A stretch of DNA of 64,000 bases from Coriolopsis trogii (GCA_020543525.1 JAHYIO010000023.1:310001-374000); one strand, 5' to 3'; counted from the stretch's first letter, positions 33,028-45,900 are shown. Made by a program: numbers and translations. Notes: generated by a model not told the origin, from the sequence alone.

Positions 33028-34199
33028 ATGGCTTCGTTCTTTTCCTCGCTGCTGCAGTGGCTTAGTGGGTGCGGACAATCTGCTGTTCATGTGATGCTCT
33101 ATTGACCTCGCGAAGGCTCTTCTTCTCCAAACATGCCGAGATTGCAATCGTTGGACTCCAGGTACGTATCATTACCTGGCTTGGCAGACAGCTTTCACCT
33201 ATACTCTCCGTCAAAGGCGTCCGGGAAGACCTCGTTTGTGAACGTTCTAGGATCGGGCCAGGTGCGTATCTCATACATGGTCTTATGTCTAGCTTCTCAC
33301 CTCTTGTCAGTGGAGCGAAGACGTCGTCCCGACAGTCGCATTCAACTTGAGGACCATAAAAAAGGGGAACGTTACCTTGAAGATATGGGATGTCGCCGGT
33401 ACGTCCGCTTCTCTCGTCGGTCATTCTTCGACGCGGGCCAAGACGGATTATGACCTAAGGACAACCGCGGTACCGGTCAATATGGGAAAGGTACTGCAGT
33501 GGTGTGGACGCGGTTGTGTGAGTCGCAATCTACAACTCCTGTCCGCTTGCTCTGAACACCCCTCCTTACCGACGCACAGTTTCGTAGTAGACTCTGTAGA
33601 TGTGAGTGTATGCGTGCATGCGTGCTACTGGTGTAAGATTCTCTCTGACCGACTCGGCTGCAGAAAGACAAGTTTGAAACTGCTCGCTTTGAGCTGCATC
33701 AGCTCTTGACACAGTCCACTTTACATGGCGTCCCGCTACTCGTGGTGAGTAAACGCACTATGAATTGTGCATGCTGCGCTAGATCCTACTAACACGTATT
33801 CAAGCTCGGGAACAAGAACGACCTGGACGGCCATGCATCAGTGCAAGAATTGATCAAGGCACTGTGAGTTTGTCCTTGCATTACGACCTGTGGTTTTCCA
33901 ACTGGGTCCATCTTGCTTGACAGACAATTGGACAAGATTACCAACCGGCCAGTCTCGGTGAGATGCTCGCTTTTATTGATCGGGGAGTCGCTGACACATT
34001 CCTATCCCAGTGTTATTCTGTAAGTGTGAAGCATACATACATTCCGCTGACGAAGAGCTTACCTCGAATCGTTAGTGTTCAATGAAAAGCCAACACAATT
34101 TGTGAGTACATATGACCAACGGCATTGGGCTCAACTGATACGATGCACACCGTTCGCAGAGACATCGTCCTTCAGTGGTTGGCTGGACGGAGTCACTAA
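33028..34199 (+). CDS. ARL8: ARL8-type small GTPase
   Basis: ARL8 GTPases sit on lysosome/vacuole or late endosome membranes and recruit tethers and motor adaptors. The ATG at 33028 gives [14 protein letters not shown], and the intron at 33069 joins in phase to [15 protein letters not shown]. The nucleotide-binding motifs are [13 protein letters not shown] (P-loop), [37 protein letters not shown] (switch I to switch II) and [11 protein letters not shown] (NKxD). The end is [31 protein letters not shown], with TAA at 34197-34199. The gene has about ten introns and some very small exons (for example CYS alone). There is no Gly at position 2, so it is not of the myristoylated Arf type; ARL8 proteins are known to use an acetylated amphipathic N-terminus. 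The second Gly of the usual WDxGGQ is Ala here. Confidence 0.94.
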
Positions 34200-34399
34200 C
34201 CTATATGGCACCCGCTTGTATACTTTACGCACTCGTTACTGTACTACTCGGAGGACTTTTCTTGTACTTTGGATACACCCTTATCCCGCACTTCGCACTT
34301 CGACCACATCAGCCCGTTTCAGATCGGAAGAGAAACCGTATGCACGCTGCGTACTAAGAGAGTACAAGTGGCGGATGCCTGGATCATCGAGCCGCACAC

Positions 34400-35545
34400 T
34401 CAGTCTGTGTCCATCCTGTCTCCACCGTCGCCCTCCTCCCTCCTTGCCTGGTCCTGCAACGCCCGCAAGAACGGCTCAACGCCAGTGCCTGCCTCTTCCG
34501 GGAGCCCAAGCGTCCGCACTAGGCCCCCAAGCAAGCCGGTACGTAGCGCCATGTCGAGGTTCCTCACTGCGGCGCGGAACTGCGGTGAGCCGACGATTTG
34601 CTCGAGTGTCTCCACTGTCGGCGGGTACGGCAGATCTGGGGGGAGGTGGGGGAAGAGCGACTGCGCGAGCTCGGGGTGCGTCGCGAAGAGAGGGCGGAGG
34701 TTCGCAGGAGTGAGGACGTCCGTTAGGGAGATGTCGGGCTCTGGAGCGGCGGCGGCTGCTGCTCCTGCGCCTCCGCCACCACGTCCTCCGAGGGAGGTAA
34801 CGATGGAGCGGATGCGCGCGAGCTCTTCGGGGGAGGCTTGGTAGCCGCTTGGACGAGCTTGCGACCTGGAAGCAGGCGAGCGAGACACGGAAATGGAAGT
34901 GGGTAGGCAAGACGAGATGGAGTGACTTACGAGCTAGCTGCAGGGGCCGATGTAGAGGGCCCTGCGACTTGGGTGTTGGGGTTGTAGCCCTCCGAGTACC
35001 AGATGGGTACAGTGGTAGGGTCTGCGAGGAGGCGGTTGACGTTGCCTACGAACTCTTCGTCTCTACTCCCATCGGCATCCTACATGTCCAAAGGGATGTT
35101 ATTACCTATGGGAATACGGATTAAAACGGGCGGTACGCACCTGCATCCAGAACTGGAACAACACCTATTCATATGCATAGAATGAAGATACTACTGTAAA
35201 TACGACGTACGAAATGTCTCTGATCAGAGGAAGAGAACTTGAGGACATAGGTCCGGCCCCATGCAGACTGTTCGACTTTCGCGAAAGTGGCGTCTCCCGG
35301 AAAGAGGATGAGATCCTATAAATACAGTTCGTCCATAGTAAGTTGTGCAGCCCGCAGCATACCACACAGTCACCGACCTCCTCGTCGTCGTTGTTTGATC
35401 TGTTCTTCCAGATGAAATGCAAGAGACCGTCCTCGGCTCCGATTTGGAGAATAATTGCACCCTTGGTGGGATCGGGGTCGACAAAGTTCGTGTCGCCGCG
35501 CCTGAATGCGCGGCCAGCCTTGAAAGCGAGCCGAGTTTCTGACAT
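34400..35545 (-). CDS. RPN13: RPN13/ADRM1, proteasomal ubiquitin receptor
   Basis: This is a subunit of the 19S regulatory particle that binds ubiquitin chains and recruits the deubiquitinase UCH37 where that enzyme is present. The ATG at 35545 gives MSETRLAFKAGRAFRRGDTNFVDPDPTKGAI, the start of the Pru domain. The Pru domain continues as EDGLLHFIWKNR, DLILFPGDATFAKVEQSAWGRTYVLKFSSSDQRHFFWMQ and a NVNRLLADP helix. A linker (GPSTSAPAAS, then a Gly/Ala-rich stretch) leads to a DEUBAD-type C-terminal domain: ISLTDVLTPANLRPLFATHPELAQSLFPHLP, SPQFRAAVRNLDMALRTGLLGGLVRTLGLP and FLRALQDQ. It ends DRMDTD with TGA at 34400-34402. The order Pru-linker-DEUBAD is exactly that of RPN13. It converges with ARL8, leaving 200 bases between the stops. 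Confidence 0.95.
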
Positions 35546-35907
35546 AATGCGAGGGCGGTGAGGGTGGTGGACACAGAGGTGTCCTCGCACTGGAGAGTCG
35601 GGACGCGTCACCTCCGCGATCGGGCGCTTGCAAGGGACGCGACGCGCCTGTAGACGCCCACCATTGAATGTAGGCGCTAATCTTATCTATGACCACCGTC
35701 GGCTCTGGGTCCGACTTCATCATCATGAGCAATGCGGCAATGCGGCAATGCGAGTACAACGCGGACAGCCAACAACTTTTGCGCAGCGACCCCTACATCC
35801 CAATTCAGGTGCAATACCAACTCATCACGTATAGTGACGATGTTCCATTAATTGACGACGAACTTTGTCTAAACTTTGTCTAGCACTCCATCACCACCTT
35901 CAAGTTG
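35546..35907. promoter_or_regulatory. Divergent promoter shared by RPN13 and the F-box-like gene
   Basis: These 362 bases lie between two opposite start codons. No core promoter motif stands out. Confidence 0.45.
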
Positions 35908-37023
35908 ATGGATACTGCTCTCCCCACCGAGCTTATTGATGCCATTCTCGAGTATGCGTATTACATTGAGGGTTCTATCGACAAATCGACATTGTTGAGC
36001 TGCGCTCTCATCTCCCGCACCTGGTCCAAGTCGTCACAGCAATTGCTCTTCCGGCATGTCGTGCTCGGAGGGGTCCACCATGGTCGTGGGCATATGTCCT
36101 TCCTCGCCGCGACCGACCCTCTCCAAGAGCGTGGACGCATGCTCGGCAGTCACACACGGATATTGGAAGTCTTTGTGGGGGACAAGGCTGGCCTGGACCT
36201 CGACGATACAGACCTAGCGGACCTTATCGAGAGAACCCCCAGGCTGTACGAGCTCGTCCTACGCGTTACGGGCATACACCAACTCGGGACCGGAACAATG
36301 GACAAGCTGAGGAGTCTTGCCAGCTCAGGACAGCACGGCGAGCGGACCACCCCAGTTCAGCTTCGCGCCCTGAGCATCCTGTCTTGCGGCATCCAAAGTC
36401 CGATTCTCTACCAACTCCTGTCCGTATGGCCCAGCATACAGTTCCTCCTCCTAGGCGTCGAGATCGCTGCTCCGCCCCCCTTGTGGCATCCGTCATTCAA
36501 GTTGTACCAGCTCTCTCTCATGCGCACCCCTCGTTTGGCTATCCTGGCCTGGCTGCTCAAGACCAGCGCCGACAGCCTCCGTGTCATCTCCTTCCGCGAC
36601 GCTCCCGGACGCGACCTGGACCCCCTCATCGATCAGTTCGGACCCCAGTTGCGCTCTCTCCGCTTGATGAACTACAGCCTTCGAGCGGCTGCTATCCTGA
36701 GTCGCTGCCCGAACTTGGAGGAGTTCATGCTTGTGCAACTCTCGAACCTGTTCAAACTCGACACCCTTCCGCCGTCTCTGGAGCATCTGAGCTGCAGAAA
36801 CTTGCCATCAGAAGACCAGTCATTGGCTTCGATCATAGAAGCGGTGGAGAGACTTCCCAGACTGAGGGTCGTGACGTGCAATAAGGAGGCTAGGGACGAT
36901 GAGCGCTTTGGGAATTTGGAGGCCTTGTGCGAGAGGAAGGGGATAGAGCTGGTCGCGGATGAAACTCCATTCTGGGTGGTGCGTACCTGGATGTTTTATC
37001 TCCGAAGAGGAGCTAACGCATGA
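35908..37023 (+). CDS. F-box-like protein with leucine-rich repeats
   Basis: A single-exon gene of 371 codons; the ATG at 35908 gives MDTALPTELIDAILEYAYY. The first 55 residues match the basidiomycete F-box-like pattern (LPTELIDAIL, then STLLSCALISRTWSKSSQQLLFRHVVL), expected to bind SKP1 in an SCF ubiquitin ligase. The remainder has irregular leucine-rich segments (LYELVLRVTGIHQL, FKLYQLSLMRTPRLAILAWLL, QLRSLRLMNYSLRAAAILSRCPNLEEFML, SLEHLSCRNL, RLPRLRVVTCN) that would bind a substrate. Such genes are numerous and poorly conserved in mushroom-forming fungi, so no specific target can be named. The stop is TGA at 37021-37023, 165 bases from the convergent SCOC-like gene. Confidence 0.78.
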   Translation: MDTALPTELIDAILEYAYYIEGSIDKSTLLSCALISRTWSKSSQQLLFRHVVLGGVHHGRGHMSFLAATDPLQERGRMLGSHTRILEVFVGDKAGLDLDDTDLADLIERTPRLYELVLRVTGIHQLGTGTMDKLRSLASSGQHGERTTPVQLRALSILSCGIQSPILYQLLSVWPSIQFLLLGVEIAAPPPLWHPSFKLYQLSLMRTPRLAILAWLLKTSADSLRVISFRDAPGRDLDPLIDQFGPQLRSLRLMNYSLRAAAILSRCPNLEEFMLVQLSNLFKLDTLPPSLEHLSCRNLPSEDQSLASIIEAVERLPRLRVVTCNKEARDDERFGNLEALCERKGIELVADETPFWVVRTWMFYLRRGANA

Positions 37024-37187
37024 ACAGAGGGAGGATCCGGTATGCGTCGATAGATTCCCTCGCAGAAAGACGGTGCGGAACTACCTTTTGATGAATTGAA
37101 AGGAGCACAACTCCTGCGAGAGAAGAACGTATCCCGACGTAATTTATCATAGAGGAGCATACCAATGTGGGATATACAGCGCTGACG

Positions 37188-37540
37188 TCAACGACGTTTT
37201 GCCATTTGCATTGTGAGGTTGTCAATGTACATCTGCAAGGTCTCGTTCCCAGATTGTAGTTTGTCAACGTCCCCCTGTACGCTTTTCGCCTTGGCAAGCA
37301 TAGCTGTATCATGGTTAGCCAAGATAAACACCCGCCAGAAAGAGAAAACCCAACCGCGCAGATCCTCCTGGGCTGCAGTGATTTCTCTACCTTGTTGTGA
37401 GCTATAGCTGGTCTCTGCCGAATGGCCTGTACGCACTTTATGAGCTTCTCCTTCTTGATTGCGTTCGTAACAATATCTCCTGGGTCAGAAACAGCAGCCC
37501 CCCATTCGGGAGTGTCGTCCGTGAAGCCACTGAAAGACAT
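37188..37540 (-). CDS. Short coiled-coil protein, SCOC/Slo1-like
   Basis: A tiny three-exon gene of about 75 residues. Exon 1 starts at 37540 (MSFSGFTDDTPEWG) and ends at EKLIK with a GTGCGT donor. Exon 2 is only about 28 bases (EITAAQEDLR), after an acceptor at AAGGTAG. Exon 3 encodes AMLAKAKSVQGDVDKLQSGNETLQMYIDNLTMQMAKRR and the stop. The heptad pattern and the segment KLQSGNETLQMYIDNLT resemble the conserved block of the short coiled-coil (SCOC) family, whose members bind Arf-like GTPases at the Golgi/endosomes. Branch-point-like CTAAC and CTCAC motifs precede both acceptors. It lies 208 bases from RAD50 in divergent orientation. The assignment rests on a short motif and is fairly but not fully secure. 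Confidence 0.75.
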
Positions 37541-37748
37541 TGTAGTAGAAGGACAGTGCACGATCCAGGTAGAGGCTGTCAAGTCGACCGAGACGGCGAC
37601 TCGGACGAGATAGCGTCTGCTGAAGCGCTTTATCACATGACTCGTGTCGCGTCGCGTTCCGCATAACTACGCGTCTAACGTTCTGCCTGCCTTGACCGTG
37701 TACCCCTTCTGTCATTCAACGCGGCTCTCTCCTTAGGTCTTGCTCACC
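37541..37748. promoter_or_regulatory. Divergent promoter shared by the SCOC-like gene and RAD50
   Basis: Only 208 bases separate the two start codons, making this the tightest divergent pair in the window. No TATA box is seen. Confidence 0.45.
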
Positions 37749-40700
37749 ATGGCGCACCTGAACAAACTCGCTATACGCGGCATACGGTCTTTTGACGACA
37801 AGAACATGGCCATCATTGAGTTCTTCTCCCCTGTCACTGTCATTGTCGGCCACAATGGCAGCGGCAAGACGACGATCATCGAGTGCCTCAAGTACGCGAC
37901 CACCGGTGATCAGCCACCCAACACTCGTGGTGGGGCGTTTGTGCATGACCCGAAGATGGCCAATGAGAAGGAGGTGAAAGCCCAGGTGAAGTTACGTTTC
38001 TTCGCGGCGAACGGTGCGAAAATGCTTGCTGTGCGCAATCTGTCCGTTACAATGAAGAAGAACGGAGCGTTGGCGATGAAGACCCTGGAAAGCATTCTTG
38101 GTTTGGCTGAGAACGTGGAGAAGGGCTCCGGCAAGGTGAGTGTTTGTGCCTATATGATCACTAGAGGGGGATCCTTATGCGCAACTCAGCGAGGTGTCAT
38201 CTCAACGAAGTGCGCGGAAATGGATACCGAGATCCCACATCTGCTAGGTGTTTCGAAAGCTGTCCTGGAGAATGTTATCTTCTGTCATCAGGAGGACTCG
38301 TACTGGCCTCTCTCCGAGCCAGCTGCCCTCAAGAAGAAGTTCGACGACATATTTGAGGCAACAAAGTACGTATATGAGGGCAATAGCGTTGTGCACTGTT
38401 GAACATCGTGCCTAGGTACACCAAGGCCCTTGACAACATCAAGGCCCTCCGCAAAGAACGAATGGCTGACCTGAAGGCCGAGTCTGAACGTCTTGAGTCT
38501 TTGGCTCGTGAGAAGACACATGCGGACAAGCTCAAGAGCCGCATTGCCGACATGAACGCTGACATTGCGAGGCGGACGGCAGAATATGAGGAGTTGCGGG
38601 CTGCCTATGAGCAGCAAGTACGCTCGAATCAGATTCTGAACGACACTGGAAGCAAGTTCCGAGAGATTTACGTCAAGGTCGATCAACTCAACCAACGGAA
38701 GGATCAGTATAAGGAGGAGCTTAACTTGGCGAAGGAAAACTTGCAAGAAATCCCAGGTATGCCAACATATCACCCACCTGTGTCGGCTGCTCATTGTCCG
38801 TCAGGCACCGATGACGAGCTGTCGGAACGTCTCCGGACACACGACGACTACATCATGAACCAACGGCAGAAACGCAAAGCTCAGGAGGCTCGGCTGGAGG
38901 ATGCAGAGGAGCAGATCAGAGCTGCCCGTGCCGCCCATGTCGAACTGATGGGCAAGCAAGGTCAGATTCTTGCAGAGGAGCAGGTGGGATGTTTCACACA
39001 ACAGTGAATGCCTAAGGTACTGAACAATGCTGCTCAGGTGATTGACCAGCGGATCGCTGAACGGGAAGAGCTCGTCCGGGAGCTCACTGCGAAGTATCAC
39101 ATCAGGGGTTTCGATCAGTCACCTCTTGGCCGGGAGGATGCTGCACAGTTCCTTGCTGCTCTCAACGAGGTAAAGCGTCGTCAACATTCGGATTTCGACC
39201 GACTACAGGTACGTAGTGCGAATATCAGCACACCGCCCGTTGACCGATCTCGTTGCAGGCGGAGAGTCGTAGTCACAATGAGGACTACAACGTCAAGTCT
39301 AGGCAGTTGCACACGGAACTCGAGGGCCATAAGCATGAGCAGCGAAATCTACGAGAGCGCGTTGTAAGCAGACATGCGTACAGTTCAACTGCATATGATC
39401 TGACTGGGCTCTAAAGTCGACTCTCAGTGCCAAGGTCAACAACGCGGAACGCGATGTCGACGCCGCTCGAATGCTATCTTCTCGTCTCGCGGAGATCAGA
39501 GCTGACATCGAGGACAAGCGTCGTCGGTTGGAGAAGGCCCGTCAGGACCTGAACGCAGCGGCGTTCGACAAGAAGATTGCGGAGAAGACCTCCAACGGGA
39601 ACACCTTGGAGAGCAAGCGCGAGGCCCTCAACACGGAGCTTCGGACTCTGAGCTTGCAAGCTGACAGCAGGGCGAAGCTGGAGTTGCATCGAGCCCAATT
39701 GAAAACCAAGACTGCGGAGATCAAGACGACGTAAGGACGCCCCTTCTGAACATCATCTGCTCACTGTCTGATTCACTTGCAGCATCGAGTTGTGCCATGC
39801 GAAGTTCCGCAAACTAGTCGGTGTTGACCCTACCCCTTCCAACATGGAGAGGGAGATCGATCGTGCCGTCATGTATGACTTTGCAATTACGTCGTATCTC
39901 TCGAGAAGCTAACTATTCTCAAGTGAGAAGGAGCGTGAACAAGAGGAAGCTGAAGCACAGTCGAGTACGGCTAGTAAGAACTTGCAAGCGGCGCAGACGA
40001 GCTTGGCCAGTCTGAAATCTCAAGCGAAGGCGAAGCAGGAAGAGATAAAGGGTTTGTGGTCTGCTCTCATCGCATACACAGTCTGCTAAATATGTGAACT
40101 TCAGGTCTCGATAAGCGCATCCAGGCTGGTCTCAGGGACGGAGAGTACGAAGGTACGGTGGAGGAGGCCATTGAGAGCGCTAGCAAGGAGATTGGTGTCC
40201 GGAATGAGTGCGCCCTTCCCCCCGTCCACACAAAATCATATCGACGATTGATGCTGTTTTGCAGGGATCTTGGTAAGACCTCTGGAACGCACGATGTCTA
40301 TCAACGGTTCCTTCAGAGCGGAATGGCCAAGAAGTGCTGTCCCCTTTGTATACGAGGTCTAAATGACCAGGAGATGGCAGCGTTCGAGAAGAATGTAAGA
40401 GGCGCCGCTCATGTCGGGTCACCTCATGAGTAACCCGTTCATCAGATTAGAGAAACGATGAAGAAGTCGACCCCAGAAGCCGTCAAGGAGCTGCAGAAGG
40501 AACTCCAAGACTGGGAGGCTGAACTCAAACGTCTTCAAGAGCTTGCGGTCCTCTCTGCCTCACTCTCTAACCTTCGGACGATCGATCTACCCGCTCTAGA
40601 GAAGCAGATCAAGGCTAAGGAAACGGATATCCCCGCGTTGACAAACGAGGCGGATGAGGTATAACTCGATTTCGTGTCAGATATCTTGGATCTGGCTGAA

Positions 40701-42916
40701 TCGCTTGACCGGTACCCAGGCTTCCCAACGACTTGCCGAAGTGGTTAGGGACCTCAAAGAAATTGTGGCCATGCGCCAGCACGCTGCTTCGGTCTCGAAG
40801 ACTCAGAAGGAGGTCGATCGCCTCAAGCAGGAGATCGCCACCCTCGAGAGCGATCTCAGCGCCAGCGGATCAACTAAGACGGCAGATGATGTCCAGCAGG
40901 AGCTCGACCAAGTCACTGCGGAACTGTGAGTACTTCGCTAAGTGCAAGTCTATGATACTCAGGGCTGATTCTCCGAGGCAGTCGTGCCAACGAGCGCGAG
41001 AAGCAACTCCTCCTCGCAGATCGTGACAGCAAGAACGCTGCAGTGCGCACGCACGAGACTGATCTCCACAGGTTGACGCTCGATGAGAGCGAATGTCGTA
41101 ACCAGCTCCGTGACAAGGATGAGCTGGAGCGCAGGATAGAGGAGATGAAGGCTGAAATAGCTGCAGCGAATATCCGTCTCAAAGTGAGCTTCGTTCTTCT
41201 GTCTATTGTTGTGTTCGTATCGGACGGCTGATGCGTGTTGACAGGACCTTGAGACCAAGATTTCGGAGGCGCAAGCCCCAATCGAGAAGCTCGAGACAGA
41301 ACACAAGGAGGCGGAGCGGGATTTCAATGCCAGGATCGCGCAGGCCCAGAAGGCATCTCAAGATCTGAGTATGAACTCTGACAAGCTCGAAGCCTTGAAC
41401 AAGTCGCTAGTCAAGTCAGTGGCATGGCGGAACATCATATGCTATGGAAACTAATCCAAGGGAACGTGTTCACAGGAATTCGAAGGAGAAGATCGCCCGC
41501 AAACTCAAGGACCTCAACGAAATGATCGAAGAGAAAGAGCAAGACGTTCAGGAGCAAGCCCTGAAGCTTGAGCAGATACGCACCAAACTCGGCGAGATTG
41601 ATAGGGAGATCAACGAGGCAGGCGTGACCATGGCGAACCTCCGGGAGAACCTGAGGTACCGCAGGCTCAAGCGCGACCTTGCGGCAACGGAGGCTGAGCT
41701 CGATGCGATCGACATGGAGGAAGCCGCGAAGGCGAAGAGGATTTGGACAGAGAAGTGGAACGTAGAGAAGCAGAAGGAGACGGAGCTTCAGACGAAGGTA
41801 TGTGGCCGTATACGCTGTTCAGGACTCCAGGCAACTCACGAGTCTTCACCTGGGCTTGCAGTATGCGCATATTGGGGGACAGGTAGCCTCCTTGGAGGCT
41901 CAGTTGAAGACGTTTGAGAACGACATGCAAGAATTCAAGAACGTCAACAAGAAGTATCGTGACCAACTCATCAAGGTCAAGGTGTGTATTTTCGCACCGC
42001 GCGGCTCGTACCAACCCTTGTACAGATTGTCTAAATACCAATTACTCGTAGATGTCAGACATGGCCAACAACGACCTCGAGAAGTACGCGAAAGCTCTAG
42101 ACAAGTGAGTCCGGCCGGCACCAATCCCATGACCATGCTGACGTGGGGAACAGCGCTATCATGAAGTATCACTCGCTCAAGATGGAAGAGGTCAACGATA
42201 CCATGAGGCATCTGTGGAACAAGACGTATCAAGGGACTGGTACGTTCACCATTAGCGGGCATAGAGCGAAGGTTTACCATAAACTTTTGTGTTTGCGGCC
42301 GACAGACATTGACGGCATCAAGATATGCTCTGACAGCGAGGGCGGCGCCACTAAGAGGTCCTATAATTATCGCGTACGTATCAGAAGTCTCGTAATCGCT
42401 AATGCTTCAAGTTCATTTCTTTTGGCTGCACCAGGTGGTCATGACGAAGGACCAGGTTGAGATGGACATGCGTGGCAGGTGTTCGGCAGGTCAAAAGATG
42501 TTGGCGTCGATTATTATCCGACTTGCTCTCGCGGATTCCTTTGGACAGAATTGCGGCATCCTCGCTCTAGACGAGCCCACGAACGCTCTCGACACAGAAA
42601 ATATTGACGCGCTCGCTGCCAGTCTTGTTGAGTAAGTCCAATAACTACCGTCATTGTCTGACATGCTGCGGAAGCTATTGACACCACACGACGTTCAGTA
42701 TCATCAACGAGCGCAGGGATCACGCAAACTTCCAACTCATTGTGATCACTCATGACGAAAACTTCTTGCGGAAACTTGGTCAGAGCAACGTGATGGAGTA
42801 CTACTGGTGAGCCGCTACCTCCGACTACATGCCGCTGCCTGTGCTGACCGTCCGGCAGGCGTGTTTCTCGGGATGTGAGACAAAAGTCGGTCATCGAGCG
42901 ACACCGGTTCGGATAG
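37749..42916 (+). CDS. RAD50: RAD50, ATPase of the MRE11-RAD50-NBS1 repair complex
   Basis: RAD50 is the SMC-like ATPase of the double-strand break repair complex. The ATG at 37749 gives [19 protein letters not shown], then the Walker A motif [17 protein letters not shown]. The N-terminal head continues with [21 protein letters not shown] and [32 protein letters not shown] (Q-loop region). Long coiled coils on several exons surround the zinc hook [11 protein letters not shown], with CPLC as the CxxC motif, near 40340. The C-terminal head has [27 protein letters not shown] (ABC signature) and [24 protein letters not shown] (Walker B and D-loop), then [15 protein letters not shown] (switch His). 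It ends VIERHRFG with TAG at 42914-42916. About twenty short introns are present. All catalytic elements are intact and length is normal for the family. Confidence 0.97.
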
Positions 42917-45900
42917 TTCCCGGATCGTCATCGGTGTGGACTCTATACTGCATTCAGTTGTTGCCATGTATCCTTGCTTCTGTCCCTTAGGCTCAATTTC
43001 GCAGATATTCCCTTCTAACACCCAGCTGGTCGGTCCCCCAAAAACGTCCGCGCTTAAGGATGCTTCGACTTCTTGAAGGCTTGTCACATGTGGTCACGCA
43101 TGCCTCTTTACTACCGCCGCCGGACGTTTGCAGCCACCGAGCTACGCCCGACATGAGCAATGCCCGTGATGAACTGGCGTCATTGATGAGTGCAGAAATT
43201 CTTGCGATGAATCGAAGAAACACATGAGTCCTGCTAAGCCCGGAGACCGAGAATTCAAGCCCGTTGTTTAACGACATCCCGACAGACCGACAGCATGTGG
43301 ATTGGCCTCTTGACGCTCGGACGAACCCTACGCGATCATTTATTACTGCGGACCGAGTCGAGGAATCTGATCGAGGAGGGGTGATGCAAAAATACCCATT
43401 CGCCGACGTTGCTTTTGCGTACGACAAGCATACTGCGAATGCGATGACACCTTTCCGCAAACAACGGCGGCTCGCTCTATGTCCCACATCAGACGCACCA
43501 GTGAGTAATGGCAGCATACTGGAGCAAACGCTCTCCCTTTTTCAGTTGTGCCTGTGACAGCATATTGACGTCCAACAGACATCGGGAAAAGTCAGGTCTG
43601 TGGGCGCTGCAAATGTGTCAGTGGAAACCGACCAGATATTTGCTTTACAGCGCAACGGGGCCCTTTCGAATTGGGGTCCGTCCAGACCATCAGTAAATGT
43701 TTGTAGACGTTCAAATTTGTATTTTGGGCGTCGTAAATTCTAGCATCAAGCACGTCAGTATGCGCATGTGTCAGGTACTGTATGCAAGGATCGTCGTAAG
43801 GAGACTATATTAACGGACAGCAGAGGCAGGGCACATACCGCCGGAGTGAGAGCCTAGCGACATCATACCATGCGGAGGGGCAATCTGCCGAGACGTCGGG
43901 AAGACTGGCAGAAGAAGCGTCTGGGTGGAGGTGGTGCAACCTATCCTCACCTATAGCGTTTAGCGGGTTGCACTCGCCGTCGCCCTAAGCACGCAATGGT
44001 TGTCAGAACGCGAAGATAAGAGATGACCTACTGGAGGTTTCGAGGGTGTCGGGAACATGGCAAACAATCATACCCAGTCTGTTCTGTGACGAATGCGATT
44101 GGGAACGTGCTGCATTGAGCGGAGAAATCGACGAACAACCGGGATCTTGTACAGTTCCAATTGGCCGATTCCTGTATCGAGCCGTTAGGCTTCCGTGTAC
44201 GCAATTGTTCCGAGCTGTCCCAACCCAAGTAAGTGTCCTAATGAGAGCATATGGACAACGCAGACGGATGGACCCAATATAGTATTTGCATCCATGCGCG
44301 TTGGTACTGTCCGTTGACGCAGATATTCACCACTGAAATAAGACGGCTCTACATACAAGGAATCGAAGTTTTGAGTATGTAGACGGCGAACTCTCCAATA
44401 CCTTGGGTTCGCGCGGGGGCTTGCGGGTCGCCCGACAGATTGGGACTTCACAGATATCACGTCTGACACTCGATATGGCATCGAAGCTCGGAAACAGTTT
44501 GGTGAATACTAGCACCCATGTCGGTGAAAACCTGAACAAGGCATTACAAGTAGTTGCACTCGACGATATTAGACCGGATGAAATTGGTACTCAACGATGA
44601 GTTATTGCCCTGTTGATTCCTCTCAGCAGTTGCACTGTAGAGCAATAGCGAAGATAAGGGTATCTCTATCTCGATTAAACGCGCACGACCTCACACACAG
44701 TTCAAGAATTGAGGAGTTTGGAAGGGTCGGCGTACGTGCAGTCAGACGTGGCGCGCCGAGAAGCTGCCTATAGCATATAGTTGTCCGACCATCGCACTCC
44801 GGTATTGTTCCAACCGAAGGATCTTGTCAATATACGGTATAGCGAACGGCATACGTACACCTGCAAGATAACAACGCGATACCCTGACCGAAGTTAGTTC
44901 GGGGATACGAGGAGCTTGGAGAAGGAAGCTGAGGAGAATGGCGTCGAGGTGACAAGCATTCAACTGTTAAACATAAAGTCTGCCTACCGCGCGCGATGCT
45001 GCCTCTCTCCTCCTCGTCCCTCTCTCCCTTCACCTTCTTTACGGTGTTCGTCGGCTATGTCTGGAACGCATGGTGGTGGTGGCGGCGAGAGAAATATACT
45101 GAGCGCTTCTCTCACCCAATGCCGCGGTTTCGGTGGCCATCGCTGCCATACAAGGTCCTCTCCCGCCACCACTTCCACTCGGTGTTCATCCTCGCCGACG
45201 ACGATGACCATCTTCCACACATACCATATGGTTCGTGGCCACTCCCCAGTGTACTTGATGGAGATATCGGATGGAGATCGTAGCCGTGATATCCTCAAGT
45301 GAGTCTCACCTACACCTCAGCTTCTTCGATGAATTTGTATCGATGTAAGGCATCCATAGGCAGTGCTAGCAACACGCTGTTCATCTCCTGTCGCAATAGA
45401 GAGCAATGCACCTTCTCATATTGCGCCTGTCTGTATCGGTCAGCGTGTACGCGAGGCTACAACCGACGCGACGTTCGGCACTTACTTCCATGCGATCCCT
45501 ATCGTCCTCTCCATCAGCGTGATTCGTGACCGATATCGGGCAGGCAGAATGCTGCACTTGGACTGAACGTCATTGAGGATAGAGGGTGAGACGCGGATGG
45601 TTTCGTCGCTCAAGCCAACTTGTTTCCAACGTAGGTTCCTCATCCACGCCAAGCCAAGCATCGACGTCGTTGTTGTGAGAGTATCTGCCCATAGTGAGGT
45701 ATCTGGGGAAATCTTCGGCCTCCTATAATTCAGACCAAAGATGCTGACGCTGACACATAGGTCCCTTAGCAGGTCGCACGCAAAAAATAGCACTTACACT
45801 GGGAACAATGGACGTACTTATGGTAACTATGCATGCCTATCAGAACGAATTTACTGCGTGCTTGGCGTGCATGCCACTCACTCGTCGCTTGTAAGTCCTC

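Noticed and set aside
11458..42916. NSE3 and RAD50 as a functional DNA-repair gene cluster
   Set aside because: They are 25 kb apart with unrelated genes between; both are simply SMC-related housekeeping genes.
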